From: Bog-473 sp964457065
GTDB lineage: Bacteria; Actinomycetota; Acidimicrobiia; Acidimicrobiales; RAAP-2
DNA length: 9,664 nt
Direction: 5' to 3'
Assembly (NCBI GenBank): GCA_964457065.1
Contig: CAYWDQ010000120.1
Location: 1-9,664 of the forward strand
Position numbers and translations under genes: made by a program. The notes beneath the pieces are model-generated. The model did no database searches. It was given only the letters and a program-made list of their open reading frames with translations, and was not told where the DNA came from. Of this stretch, positions 1 through 7,036 are shown one piece after another (within the stretch, counting starts at the first letter, position 1; every line of letters starts with the position of its first letter).

Positions 1-164
1 TGCGTTCCATGACCGACCGGCTTCGGTACCGGGCTCCCGACGGCAACGGATACTGGTTTGTGGCGTCCGACGGCGGGATCTTCGACTACGGCTCCGCCGC
101 ATTCGCCGGCAGCCTCGGTGGTACCGGGGTCACCGACGTCGCCGGCGTCACTCTCGGTATGTAG
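1..164 (+). CDS. C-terminal end of a GYW/ASDGGIF-repeat protein (5' partial)
   Basis: The frame that begins at position 3 is open from the left edge to a TAG at 162-164. It encodes about 53 residues, including DGNGYWFVASDGGIFDYGSA followed by AFAGSLGG and a short tail ending in VTLGM. The GYW-V-ASDGGIF-YG-A-F-GS-GG pattern is the repeat unit seen in tandem in exported actinobacterial proteins, especially Acidimicrobiia, where the units probably build a propeller-like or surface domain. Only the last unit is visible. An ATG at 9-11 is in frame, but no ribosome-binding site can be judged and a single repeat unit is unlikely to stand alone, so I treat this as the 3' end of a longer gene. Function is unknown; a cell-surface role is inferred from the family. 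A strong hairpin follows 21 bp after the stop. Confidence 0.7.
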   Translation, partial: RSMTDRLRYRAPDGNGYWFVASDGGIFDYGSAAFAGSLGGTGVTDVAGVTLGM

Positions 165-185
165 GCGCCCCCGCTGTCGGCTGGA

Positions 186-218
186 CGGGAGAAGGGCCCC
201 CACGGGGCCCTTCTCCCG
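186..218. terminator. Perfect 15-bp hairpin, probable bidirectional terminator
   Basis: Positions 186-200 and 204-218 are perfect reverse complements (15 of 15 pairs) around a 3-base loop CAC. The hairpin lies 21 bp after the stop of the repeat protein and 145 bp beyond the stop of the convergent racemase gene. There is no T-tract on either side, which is common for actinobacterial terminators. The symmetry allows it to act on both strands. Confidence 0.75.
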
Positions 219-363
219 CGCCTGGCGGCGCAAGGCGCCTGCCCCACCTCGGCGGTGATCGCCATCGCGGATCCCTGCCCAGCGGCCTACATGGACGATG
301 CGTCCAATTCGTGGGTCTTGGTCGGTGCGTCGGACGCCCCGATCGACCCCTACGGGGCGTGCC
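219..363. other. Intergenic stretch between convergent genes
   Basis: I see no gene here. The only structure is an imperfect candidate hairpin at 334-360, listed separately. Open frames across it have no family resemblance and read as complements of the racemase end or as random high-GC frames. Confidence 0.5.
334..360 (-). terminator. Candidate terminator of the racemase gene
   Basis: ACGCCCC at 334-340 pairs perfectly with GGGGCGT at 354-360 (7 bp, 13-base loop). It sits 4 to 30 bases past the leftward racemase stop codon at 364-366. No T-tract follows on the minus strand. A stem of this size is not rare in GC-rich DNA; position is the main support. Confidence 0.35.
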
Positions 364-1578
364 CTAGCTGAGGGCCCCCGACTGGCGCAGCTTCGAGACC
401 ACGTCCTCGGCGATGCCCCACTCGGCGAGCCCCGACACCGTGTCGGCACCGGGGGGCGACGGTGGCTTGGAGACGACCGATGGCGTGCGCGAGAACCGTG
501 GCGCCGGCCCGGGCTGGATCGCGCCGTCCACCTCGATGTAGGTGGAGCGCGCCACGTTGTGCGGGTGCGTGTGCGCCTCCCACGGGGAGAGCACCGGTGC
601 CACGCAGGCGTCGGTCCCGTCGAAGATCGATGTCCACTCGTCCCGCGTCTTCGCCCGGAACAACGCGGCGAACCGCTCCTTCATGGCCGGCCAGTCCGCC
701 CGCGACATCTGCGCCGGCATCGACGCATCGCCGGCCAGCCCCAAGCCCTCCAGCAGCGCCGCGTAGAACTGCGACTCAATGGCACCGACCGCCATCCACT
801 GCCCGTCGGACGTCTCGTAGACCTCGTAGAAGGGGGCGCCCGTGTCGAGCATGTTCGCGCCCCGCTGCTCGTTCCACAGCCCGTTCAGACGGAAGGCGTG
901 GATCATCGTCATCAGGGAGGCCGAGCCGTCGACCATGGCGGCGTCCACGACCTGACCCTGGCCCGAGCGCGCCGCCTCGAGCAGCGCAGCCACCATGCCG
1001 AAGGCGAGCAGCATGCCGCCGCCGCCGAAGTCGCCCACCAGGTTCAGGGGCGGCACGGGGGCCGAGTCGGCCCGACCGAGCGACCAGAGCGCGCCCCCGA
1101 TCGCGATGTAGTCGATGTCGTGCCCGGCCATCGGGGCCATGGGGCCGTCCTGCCCCCACCCCGTCATGCGGCCGTAGACGAGACGCCGGTTCCGGGAGAA
1201 GCACGCCTCGGGACCCACGCCGAGCCGCTCGGCCACGCCGGGCCGGAAGCCCTCGATCAGCCCGTCCGCCTGCTCGACCAGTCCCAGCACGAGCTCGACG
1301 GCGTCCGGGTTCTTGAGGTCGACCCCCACCGACGGCCGGGACCGGTTCAGCAGGTCCCAGTAGGGCCCGGCGCCGGAGGAACGGTACTCCTCCCCCCGCT
1401 CGACGGCCCCCGGTGCGGCGCGCTCCAGCCGGAGGACCTGGGCCCCGGCATCGGCCAGCATCATGCACGTGTAGGGAGCCGGCCCGATGCCCGCCAGCTC
1501 AATGATCTTGATCCCGCTCAGCGGTCCACCCCGGTCGGCCATCGCAGGATCGTGTCCCGTCCAGCCCTCGACGGTCAA
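364..1578 (-). CDS. mcr: Alpha-methylacyl-CoA racemase-type CaiB/BaiF family protein
   Basis: This 404-residue protein matches the alpha-methylacyl-CoA racemase branch of family III CoA-transferases almost end to end. That enzyme epimerises (2R)- and (2S)-2-methylacyl-CoA so that branched fatty acids or sterol side chains can enter beta-oxidation. The opening segment GGPLSGIKIIELAGIGPAPY (residues 17-36) and GRMTGWGQDGP (136-146) are family landmarks. The residues matching the catalytic trio of the Mycobacterium tuberculosis enzyme are present: His153 in AGHDIDYIAIGG, Asp183 in NLVGDFGGG and Glu268 in GAIESQFY. This favours racemase over a CoA-transferase. The start is uncertain: TTG at 1576-1578 has an AGGTG sequence (1587-1591) 8 nt upstream, while the in-frame ATG at 1540-1542 would give the more family-like N-terminus MADRGGPLSG but lacks a clear ribosome-binding site. 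The gene is divergent from the galactokinase-like gene. Confidence 0.9.
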   Translation of the reverse strand: MTVEGWTGHDPAMADRGGPLSGIKIIELAGIGPAPYTCMMLADAGAQVLRLERAAPGAVERGEEYRSSGAGPYWDLLNRSRPSVGVDLKNPDAVELVLGLVEQADGLIEGFRPGVAERLGVGPEACFSRNRRLVYGRMTGWGQDGPMAPMAGHDIDYIAIGGALWSLGRADSAPVPPLNLVGDFGGGGMLLAFGMVAALLEAARSGQGQVVDAAMVDGSASLMTMIHAFRLNGLWNEQRGANMLDTGAPFYEVYETSDGQWMAVGAIESQFYAALLEGLGLAGDASMPAQMSRADWPAMKERFAALFRAKTRDEWTSIFDGTDACVAPVLSPWEAHTHPHNVARSTYIEVDGAIQPGPAPRFSRTPSVVSKPPSPPGADTVSGLAEWGIAEDVVSKLRQSGALS

Positions 1579-1607
1579 GCCGGGCCCACCTGCGCAAAGC
1601 TGGGCCC

Positions 1608-2633
1608 ATGCCCACGGCCCGCGCCCCCGGACGCGTCACCATCATCGGCGACCACACGGACTACAACGGCGGCCTGTCGCTGCCCATGGCGATCGACCTC
1701 GCCACGGAGGTCACCTTCACCTCCAGGCCCGGAAGCTTCCTCGTGGGGATCGACTCGGACCAGTTCCCGGACCATCCGCTGGAGATCGCCCTGGGAAGCG
1801 CCGCCCCGGTTCCCCCCGAGGCTCTGCTGGCGGCGGCCCTGCTGAGGTTGGCGGCTCCGGCCTCGGGTGGCACCATCGGGGTCACGAGCACCCTGCCGGT
1901 CGGCGCGGGACTGTCCTCGAGCGCGGCCTTCTCGGTCGCACTGCTCCTCGCACTCGGTCACGACCCCGATCCGGTCTCGCTGGCCCGCGGCTGCCAGGAG
2001 GCCGAGCGCAGCGCCGGGGCCAACGTGGGCCTGCTCGATCCGCTGGCCATCGCCGCCGCCCGTTCCGGCCACGGGCTGCTCATCGACTTCAGCTCGCTGG
2101 AGACCCGTCATGTCCCGGTCCCCGACGACGCTGCCTTCGTGATCGTGCACAGCGAGACACCCCGGCTCCTGACGACGACGCCCTACGCCACCAGGCGGGC
2201 CGAATGCGAGCGGGCGGCGCACATCCTCGGGCGGCCACTCGGCGCCAGCGAGCTCGGTGACCTCAGCGAGCTCGCCGATCCCGTCCTGCGCCGGCGGGCC
2301 CGCCATGTGATCACCGAGTGCGCCCGGGTGCGCGACGCAGAGCAGTTGCTCGCCCGGGGCAACATGGCCGGCCTCGGCGAGGTGATGACCGAGGGTCACC
2401 GCAGCCTGGCGGCCGACTACAGGGTCTCGGTGCCCGCCGTCGACGAGCTGGTCGAGCACCTCGTCGCCCAGCCCGGCGTGCTCGGGGCCCGCATGACCGG
2501 CGGTGGCTTCGGCGGGTGCGTCATCGCGCTCTGCCGGCCCGACTCGCCGGCCCTCGACCCGGCGGCCCATGCGCCCCGGCGCGCCTGGCGGGTCAGTCCG
2601 TCTGCCGGCGCAGCGCTTCTTGCGACGTCGTGA
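1608..2633 (+). CDS. galK: Galactokinase-family GHMP sugar kinase (short form)
   Basis: This 341-residue GHMP kinase is predicted to phosphorylate galactose or a related sugar at C1 with ATP in the cytoplasm (Leloir pathway entry). The galactokinase signature GRVTIIGDHTDYNGG spans residues 8-22, with Arg9 at the conserved catalytic-site arginine. The ATP-binding motif STLPVGAGLSSSAA is at 94-107, and the third GHMP motif ARMTGGGFGGCVIAL is at 294-308. Asp144 in NVGLLDP aligns with the catalytic aspartate of galactokinases (usually GIMDQ), but the following Gln is Pro here. The protein is about 40 residues shorter than E. coli GalK, mostly because the leader before the signature is missing. 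No earlier in-frame ATG, GTG or TTG lies within the short gap, so ATG 1608 is used. No Shine-Dalgarno sequence is visible. No other Leloir genes are nearby, so the substrate is not settled. The 3' end overlaps trpD tail-to-tail. Confidence 0.82.
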   Translation: MPTARAPGRVTIIGDHTDYNGGLSLPMAIDLATEVTFTSRPGSFLVGIDSDQFPDHPLEIALGSAAPVPPEALLAAALLRLAAPASGGTIGVTSTLPVGAGLSSSAAFSVALLLALGHDPDPVSLARGCQEAERSAGANVGLLDPLAIAAARSGHGLLIDFSSLETRHVPVPDDAAFVIVHSETPRLLTTTPYATRRAECERAAHILGRPLGASELGDLSELADPVLRRRARHVITECARVRDAEQLLARGNMAGLGEVMTEGHRSLAADYRVSVPAVDELVEHLVAQPGVLGARMTGGGFGGCVIALCRPDSPALDPAAHAPRRAWRVSPSAGAALLATS

Positions 2634-3657
2634 CGAGCGCATCGAGCACGCCCACCGCCCGGCCGCTGTCGACCGACTCGGCGGCCAGCTCCACACCGCT
2701 CTCCAGGTCCTCGACGCGACCCGCGACGACGAGCGCCGCCGCTGCGTTGAGGAGCCCGATGTCACGCCGGGCGCCCTGCTCACCCTCGAGCACGGTGCGG
2801 ATGATCCGCGCGTTGAAGGCCGCATCGCCGCCCCGGAGATCCGCCATCGTGGCCGGAGCGAATCCCAGCGCGGCCGGGTCGATCCGCCAGTCGCGCACCT
2901 CGAACTCCCCCGCTCCGTCGCCCCGCACCTCGAGCACGCTCGACGGTGACGTCACGCTCAGCTCGTCCAGGCCGTCGTCTGCGTGCACGATCATGGAGCG
3001 ACGGCTGCCCGTCGCTCCGAGGACGCCGGCCATGATCGGAGCCATCGTGGCGTCGCTGACCCCGACCAGCTGGTGCCTGGTCCGCGCCGGGTTGGTGAGC
3101 GGTCCCAGGTAGTTGAAGACGGTCGGCACCCCCAGCTCCTTGCGCACCGGCCCGACGAAGCGCATGGCGGGGTGGAAGCGCTGCGCGAAGCAGAAGCCCA
3201 TGCCCGCCTCCGTCACGCAACGGGCGACGCCTTCGGGCCCGATCTCAATGGCCACGCCCAGCGCCTCGAGCACGTCCGCCGTGCCCACCGACGACGAGGC
3301 GGCCCGGTTGCCGTGCTTGCACACCGGTACGCCACAGCCCGCCGTGATGAAGGCGGCCAGCGTCGTCACGTTGATGCTCGCCAGCCGATCGCCGCCCGTG
3401 CCCACCAGGTCCACCACCACGCCGCCGGCGGGGTCGAGTGGGCAGGGCACGGCGGCGTCGACCATGGCGCGGGCCAGCCCGGTCACCTCGTCGGCGGTCT
3501 CCCCCTTGGCGTGCAGGAGCGCGAGGAAGGCCCCCACCTGCACCGGAGTGGCGTCGCCGGCCAGGACCACGCCCAGCGCGTCCTCGGCCTCCGCCTCGGT
3601 CAGGGACTCACGGCGCGACAGCCGGGTCAGGACGTCGGGCCAGCTCAGTCCCACCAC
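2593..3657 (-). CDS. trpD: Anthranilate phosphoribosyltransferase
   Basis: The product transfers phosphoribosyl from PRPP to anthranilate, the second committed step of tryptophan synthesis. From the GTG at 3655-3657 it has 354 residues, close to the usual length of about 345. The PRPP/pyrophosphate loop GTGGD is at 86-90. KHGNR, which starts the KHGNRAASSSVGTADVLEALG segment, is at 114-118. The anthranilate-binding region FHPAMRFVGPVRKELGVPTV is followed by FNYLGPLTNPA. The metal-binding Asp-Glu pair lies in DDGLDE (227-232), and GGDAAFNARII precedes the C-terminal helices. All core motifs are intact. An upstream in-frame start near 3750 would add 31 arginine/proline-rich residues antisense-like to the family and overlap the dehydrogenase by 106 nt, so I reject it. 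Two GTG codons in tandem (3657, 3654) are possible starts. The start lies inside the end of the acyl-CoA dehydrogenase gene, suggesting translational coupling. No other trp gene is visible. Confidence 0.9.
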   Translation of the reverse strand: MVGLSWPDVLTRLSRRESLTEAEAEDALGVVLAGDATPVQVGAFLALLHAKGETADEVTGLARAMVDAAVPCPLDPAGGVVVDLVGTGGDRLASINVTTLAAFITAGCGVPVCKHGNRAASSSVGTADVLEALGVAIEIGPEGVARCVTEAGMGFCFAQRFHPAMRFVGPVRKELGVPTVFNYLGPLTNPARTRHQLVGVSDATMAPIMAGVLGATGSRRSMIVHADDGLDELSVTSPSSVLEVRGDGAGEFEVRDWRIDPAALGFAPATMADLRGGDAAFNARIIRTVLEGEQGARRDIGLLNAAAALVVAGRVEDLESGVELAAESVDSGRAVGVLDALVTTSQEALRRQTD

Positions 3658-4820
3658 AGGTCCCGGTCGAGGACCCCGCGGGCGATGAGTCCCAGTTGGA
3701 CCTGCGACGTGCCCTCGACGATCGTGAGCTGTTTGGCGTCGCGGTACCACTGCTCGGTCGGGTGGTCCTCCATGTAGCCGGCTGCGCCGAGCAGCTGCAC
3801 GGCGAGCGACGAGGCCCGCACCGCCAACTCCGTGGCGTGGTATTTGGCCATGGAGAGGTACGGGACGTATTCCTTGGTGAACTGGCCCGCATCCGCGAGC
3901 ACTGCCGCCCGGTAGGTGAGGAGGCGGGCCGCCTCGATGTCAACGGCGCACTTGGCGATCTCCCATTGGATCCCCTGGAAGTCCGCGATGGTCTTGCCGA
4001 AGGCCGCCCGCTGCTGCACGTACTCTGTGGCGTACATCAGCGCACCCTCGGCCAGCCCGATGCCGCGGGCGGCCACGATCGGGCGCATGGCATTGAGGCC
4101 GAGCATGGCCAGACGGAAGCCTCCGACCTCGCCGATCACGTTCTCGGCAGGGACGTGGACGTCGGTGAGGACGAGCTCCCCGGTGTCGACCCCGCGCACA
4201 CCCATCTTGTGGTCGGTGCGCCCGACCTCCACGCCGTCCCATGCTCGCTCGACGATGAATGCCGTCACTGAGTCGTGGGCCCGGCTGGCGGGGTCGCTCG
4301 TCTTGGCGAACACCGTGTACCAGTCGGCCTCGCGCACGCCCGACATCCAACATTTGGTGCCATTGAGCACCCAATCGCCGTCGGAGCCCGAATCGGGCAC
4401 GCCGCGGGTCCGCATCCCCATGACGTCGCTGCCGGCCTGTGGCTCGGAGAGCCCGAAGGCCGCCCGGATCGTGCCCTCGCAGATTCCCGGCAGGTACCGT
4501 CGCTTCTGGGCCTCGGTCCCGGCGATCATCACCGGGCCCGTGGGCAGCCGGGTGAGCAGCAGCATCAGGGCCGCCGTGTTGGAGTACTTGGCGATCTCCT
4601 CGATCGCGACCGCGAGCCCGAGGATCCCCGCTCCCGAGCCGCCGTAGTCGACGGGGATGCACAGCCCGAGCAGGCCCGCGTCCCGGAACGCTTCGAAGAG
4701 GTCCGTCGGGTAGACCCCTTCCTTGTCGATGGCGCGGGCTCGGGGCTTCACCCTGTCCTGGGCGAGTCGCCGCACGGAGTCGCGGAGCTCGAGCAGTTCG
4801 TCTGGCAGGTCGAAATGCAC
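3645..4820 (-). CDS. Acyl-CoA dehydrogenase
   Basis: This 391-residue FAD enzyme, of usual length for the family, catalyses alpha,beta-dehydrogenation of acyl-CoA in the cytoplasm and passes electrons to electron-transfer flavoprotein. Domain order is typical: N-terminal helical domain (about 1-115), beta domain with the flavin-contacting AFGLSEPQAGSDV (121-133) and WVLNGTKCWMSG (150-161), then the C-terminal helical domain with RAAFGKTIADFQ (271-282). The catalytic base position is filled by Glu369 in IVEGTSQVQ, the position used by short- and medium-chain dehydrogenases. Chain-length preference cannot be read from the sequence. Translation starts at GTG 4818-4820 with no clear ribosome-binding site; a TAGCCT element 6 nt upstream could be a -10 box for a leaderless message. 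Its last codons overlap the trpD start by 13 nt. Confidence 0.92.
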   Translation of the reverse strand: MHFDLPDELLELRDSVRRLAQDRVKPRARAIDKEGVYPTDLFEAFRDAGLLGLCIPVDYGGSGAGILGLAVAIEEIAKYSNTAALMLLLTRLPTGPVMIAGTEAQKRRYLPGICEGTIRAAFGLSEPQAGSDVMGMRTRGVPDSGSDGDWVLNGTKCWMSGVREADWYTVFAKTSDPASRAHDSVTAFIVERAWDGVEVGRTDHKMGVRGVDTGELVLTDVHVPAENVIGEVGGFRLAMLGLNAMRPIVAARGIGLAEGALMYATEYVQQRAAFGKTIADFQGIQWEIAKCAVDIEAARLLTYRAAVLADAGQFTKEYVPYLSMAKYHATELAVRASSLAVQLLGAAGYMEDHPTEQWYRDAKQLTIVEGTSQVQLGLIARGVLDRDLWWD

Positions 4821-4863
4821 CGGCGAAGGCTACCGGACTACCCAGCCAGGTATTTTTTGGTCC
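4821..4863. promoter_or_regulatory. Divergent promoter region, acyl-CoA dehydrogenase / LCP gene
   Basis: Only 43 bp separate the two divergent starts. On the plus strand TATTTT (4851-4856) ends 7 nt before the TTG of the LCP gene. On the minus strand TAGCCT (4827-4832 complement) ends 6 nt before the GTG of the dehydrogenase. Both spacings fit -10 boxes of leaderless transcripts, which are frequent in actinobacteria. No convincing -35 element is seen for either, and no Shine-Dalgarno sequence precedes either start. The assignment is inference from motif and spacing. Confidence 0.4.
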
Positions 4864-6549
4864 TTGAGCCCGGACGACCCCGAGACCCTTGATTCTCCCG
4901 ACCCCGAACAGGTCCCCGCCGGGTCGGCTCGGTCGCGGACCGACCTTCAAGCCGAGCTCCGCACGACGCGCAAAAAAGAGCAGAAGCGCCGGCACCGGTG
5001 GCGCCGTCGCGTCCTGTATCTGCTCTGCTTCATCGTCCTGGTCGCGGCCGGCGGCGTGGGGGGTCTGTACGTCTACGCCACCTACCGCTTCGATCAGATC
5101 AAGAAGATCCATGCCAAGCACCTGGTCGCCGAGGCACCACCGGGCAAGCCGTTCAATCTGCTCCTCGTCGGCTCGGACTCCCGGGCCTTCGTCTCGAATG
5201 CCACGCAGGTCAATGCATTCGGCGACGAGGCCAATGCAGGGGGCCAGCGCAGCGACGTGACCATGGTGGCCCGCTTCGACCCCGCCGCCAGGACCGTGAC
5301 CGTCTTGTCCATCCCGCGCGACCTCTGGGTCGACATCCCGGGCGACATCGGCGGGATCTCGGGCATGAACCGGATCAATGCCGCGTTCAACTCTGGCCCC
5401 GATCTCCTCGTGCAGACGATTGAGCAGGTCCTGGGCATCCCGATCAACCACTACATGTCGGTGGACTTCCCCGGCTTCTCGGGCATGGTGAACGCATTGG
5501 GCGGCATCACGATGGACTTCCCGACCGAGGTCAAAGACCAGTACACCGGCCTGGACGTCACCACGACGGGCTGCCAGGTCGTCAACGGGACGACCGCGCT
5601 CCAGCTGGTCCGCAGCCGGCACCTGTACTACAAGGACTCGAACGGCTACTGGGAGTACGACGGCCTGTCCGACTTCAGTCGCATCCAGCGCCAGGACGCA
5701 TTCTTCCGGGCCGTGCTGGCCAAGGTGAATGCGTCCATCACGAACCCGCTCACCATCAACTCGTTCATCGGTGCTTCCGTCGGCAACCTGACCATCGACG
5801 ACACGCTCAGCCAGAGCGACCTCTTCCACATCGCCGAGGACTTCCGGGGCCTTCCGTCGTCGCATCTGGTCACCGAGACGCTGCCCACGATCGGGTTCAC
5901 CACGGACGGTGGCGCCTCGGTCCTGAAGCAGGCCGAGCCGTACGCCCAGAACATGATCGACAGCTTCAACGCCATCGGGATCCAGCCAGCTGCCACGACG
6001 CCGGTGACCACTCCGGCGAAGGGCAGGCGCGGCGCGACCACCGCTCCGACGACCGTGCCCACCGAGGCGCACAGTGAGGTCAGCGTCAACGTCCTGAACG
6101 CATCGACCGTCAACGACATCGCGCACAGCACCGCCGCCGCGCTCACGACCCAGGGATTCGAGGTCACCCAGATCGGCGACGCCTCGTCCCAGCTCGCCGC
6201 GGGCGGCCCGTCGGAGATCCTCTACGGCCCCACCGGCTTCGGGGCCGCGCTGACGTTGGACTCGGTGCTGAGCGGGGCCGTCACCTACCTCGCCGACCCG
6301 AATCTCAGTGGTCAGACGGTCTCGCTCCTGATCGCCGGCACGCAGCTCACCGTGAAGGGGCCGTCGTCGACCGGGTCCCCGGGCGCGACGACGACCGGTC
6401 CGACCACCACGACCACGACCACCATTCCCGGCGACGTCTACACGAACACCCAGTCAGAGCCGTGGAATCCGTACCCCTGCACGCTGGGCCAGACGACGCA
6501 GACGGCGCCCCGGACCACGACCACGGTGACGAAGAGCAAGAAGTCGTGA
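4864..6549 (+). CDS. LytR-CpsA-Psr (LCP) family protein with LytR_C domain
   Basis: LCP enzymes attach undecaprenyl-phosphate-linked glycopolymers (in actinobacteria, arabinogalactan or teichoic-type polymers) to peptidoglycan on the outer face of the membrane. From the TTG at 4864 the protein has 561 residues. It has a charged cytoplasmic head rich in Lys/Arg (about 25-48), one membrane segment (about 50-72), and an LCP domain (about 96-290) carrying FNLLLVGSDSR, RSDVTMVARFDP, TVLSIPRDLWVDIPG, GMNRINAAF, VDFPGFSGMVNALGGI, LQLVRSRH and FSRIQRQDAFFRAVLAK. The arginine/aspartate set used for phosphate and metal binding is present. A Thr/Pro-rich linker leads to a LytR_C-like domain (about 405-493, starting SEVSVNVLNAS), then a Thr-rich tail with one Cys ending in KSKKS. 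A longer reading from ATG 4723 would overlap the divergent dehydrogenase and is rejected. The exact start remains uncertain. Confidence 0.9.
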   Translation: MSPDDPETLDSPDPEQVPAGSARSRTDLQAELRTTRKKEQKRRHRWRRRVLYLLCFIVLVAAGGVGGLYVYATYRFDQIKKIHAKHLVAEAPPGKPFNLLLVGSDSRAFVSNATQVNAFGDEANAGGQRSDVTMVARFDPAARTVTVLSIPRDLWVDIPGDIGGISGMNRINAAFNSGPDLLVQTIEQVLGIPINHYMSVDFPGFSGMVNALGGITMDFPTEVKDQYTGLDVTTTGCQVVNGTTALQLVRSRHLYYKDSNGYWEYDGLSDFSRIQRQDAFFRAVLAKVNASITNPLTINSFIGASVGNLTIDDTLSQSDLFHIAEDFRGLPSSHLVTETLPTIGFTTDGGASVLKQAEPYAQNMIDSFNAIGIQPAATTPVTTPAKGRRGATTAPTTVPTEAHSEVSVNVLNASTVNDIAHSTAAALTTQGFEVTQIGDASSQLAAGGPSEILYGPTGFGAALTLDSVLSGAVTYLADPNLSGQTVSLLIAGTQLTVKGPSSTGSPGATTTGPTTTTTTTIPGDVYTNTQSEPWNPYPCTLGQTTQTAPRTTTTVTKSKKS

Positions 6550-6569
6550 CGTCGACCACGCCCGGTGTA

Positions 6570-6587
6570 ACGCTCTGGCGCCAGCGT
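6570..6587. terminator. Candidate bidirectional terminator between convergent genes
   Basis: In the 70-bp gap between the convergent LCP and lipoprotein genes, ACGCT (6570-6574) pairs with AGCGT (6583-6587). The same spot contains the perfect 10-bp palindrome CTGGCGCCAG (6575-6584). The stem is short and no T-tract follows, so position is the main support. Confidence 0.35.
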
Positions 6588-6619
6588 CGTGCGGAGCACA
6601 CGAGGACGCCCGGCGGCCC

Positions 6620-7036
6620 CTAGCCGGTCGAGACGCTCGTCAGCACACAGAGCACGGTGCTCGGCGCGGCGAAAATCGCATTGACCGACCACAGCTTGAC
6701 CTGACCTGGTTTCAACTGCACCGAGGTCGACCCATAGTCCAGGTTCTCCGCCACTGACGAGGTGAAGAACACTGTGATGTCGTAGGTGACACGGTGGTTG
6801 AGCGAGCTCTGCACCGTGCCACCAGCCGACCAGCCATTCTTCGCTGCGGCGCAGTTGACCAAATGGACGTCCTTACGGATGCTGGCTTGGCTCGGCGCCG
6901 TGGCGGCTGACGTGGTGACCCTGACGGTCGTCCGCGTCGTCGGAGGCGCCGCGCCTTCGCTCGAATTGCCGCTGCATGCGGCGAGCGAGAGGCCCACCGC
7001 CACCATGGCCAGCAGCCGCCTCTGCGTGCCGCTCAT
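6620..7036 (-). CDS. Small secreted lipoprotein, FxLYD-like fold suspected
   Basis: This 138-residue protein has a classic lipoprotein signal: MSGTQRRLL, a hydrophobic stretch, then the lipobox LSLAAC with Cys21 as the lipidated residue. A Thr/Ser/Ala-rich linker (about 22-52) leads to a small domain of about 80 residues. The pattern GTVQSSLNHRVTYDITVFF...LKPGQVKLWSV resembles the immunoglobulin-like FxLYD domain of bacterial lipoproteins (Asn-rich turn, a beta strand, then L-PG-q). That is a resemblance read by eye, not a proven assignment. Cys62 and Cys130 flank the domain and could form a disulfide outside the cell. The start is ATG 7034-7036, with GGAGAA (7048-7053 complement) 11 nt upstream. 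Function is unknown; it is anchored to the outer face of the membrane. It follows whiB in the same direction after 147 bp, probably as a separate transcript. Confidence 0.8.
   Translation of the reverse strand: MSGTQRRLLAMVAVGLSLAACSGNSSEGAAPPTTRTTVRVTTSAATAPSQASIRKDVHLVNCAAAKNGWSAGGTVQSSLNHRVTYDITVFFTSSVAENLDYGSTSVQLKPGQVKLWSVNAIFAAPSTVLCVLTSVSTG

Noticed and set aside
298..1845. A 515-codon open frame on the plus strand
   Set aside because: It is antisense to the racemase, then out of frame with the galactokinase-like gene. Composition is Arg/His/Pro-rich and no domain is recognisable.
1575..2825. A 416-codon open frame on the minus strand
   Set aside because: It covers the galactokinase-like gene in antisense and the trpD end out of frame; the translation is low-complexity and unlike any family.
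3658..3750. Longer N-terminus for TrpD from 3750
   Set aside because: It adds 31 Arg/Pro-rich residues absent from the family and lies wholly within the dehydrogenase coding sequence; the tandem GTG codons at 3652-3657 give the usual length.
4723..4863. Longer N-terminus for the LCP protein from ATG 4723
   Set aside because: It would overlap the divergent dehydrogenase start by about 100 bp, and the added residues are a Ser/Arg-rich antisense translation without family support.
3940..6126. A 728-codon open frame on the minus strand
   Set aside because: It lies antisense to most of the LCP gene and out of frame with the acyl-CoA dehydrogenase. Its translation is Arg/Gly/Asp-rich with no family resemblance, while both covered genes have full domain motifs. 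High GC content makes such shadow frames common.
6360..6425. ACGACGACC/ACCACGACC-type short repeats
   Set aside because: These encode the Thr-rich tail of the LCP protein and are codon-level repeats, not a separate repeat element.
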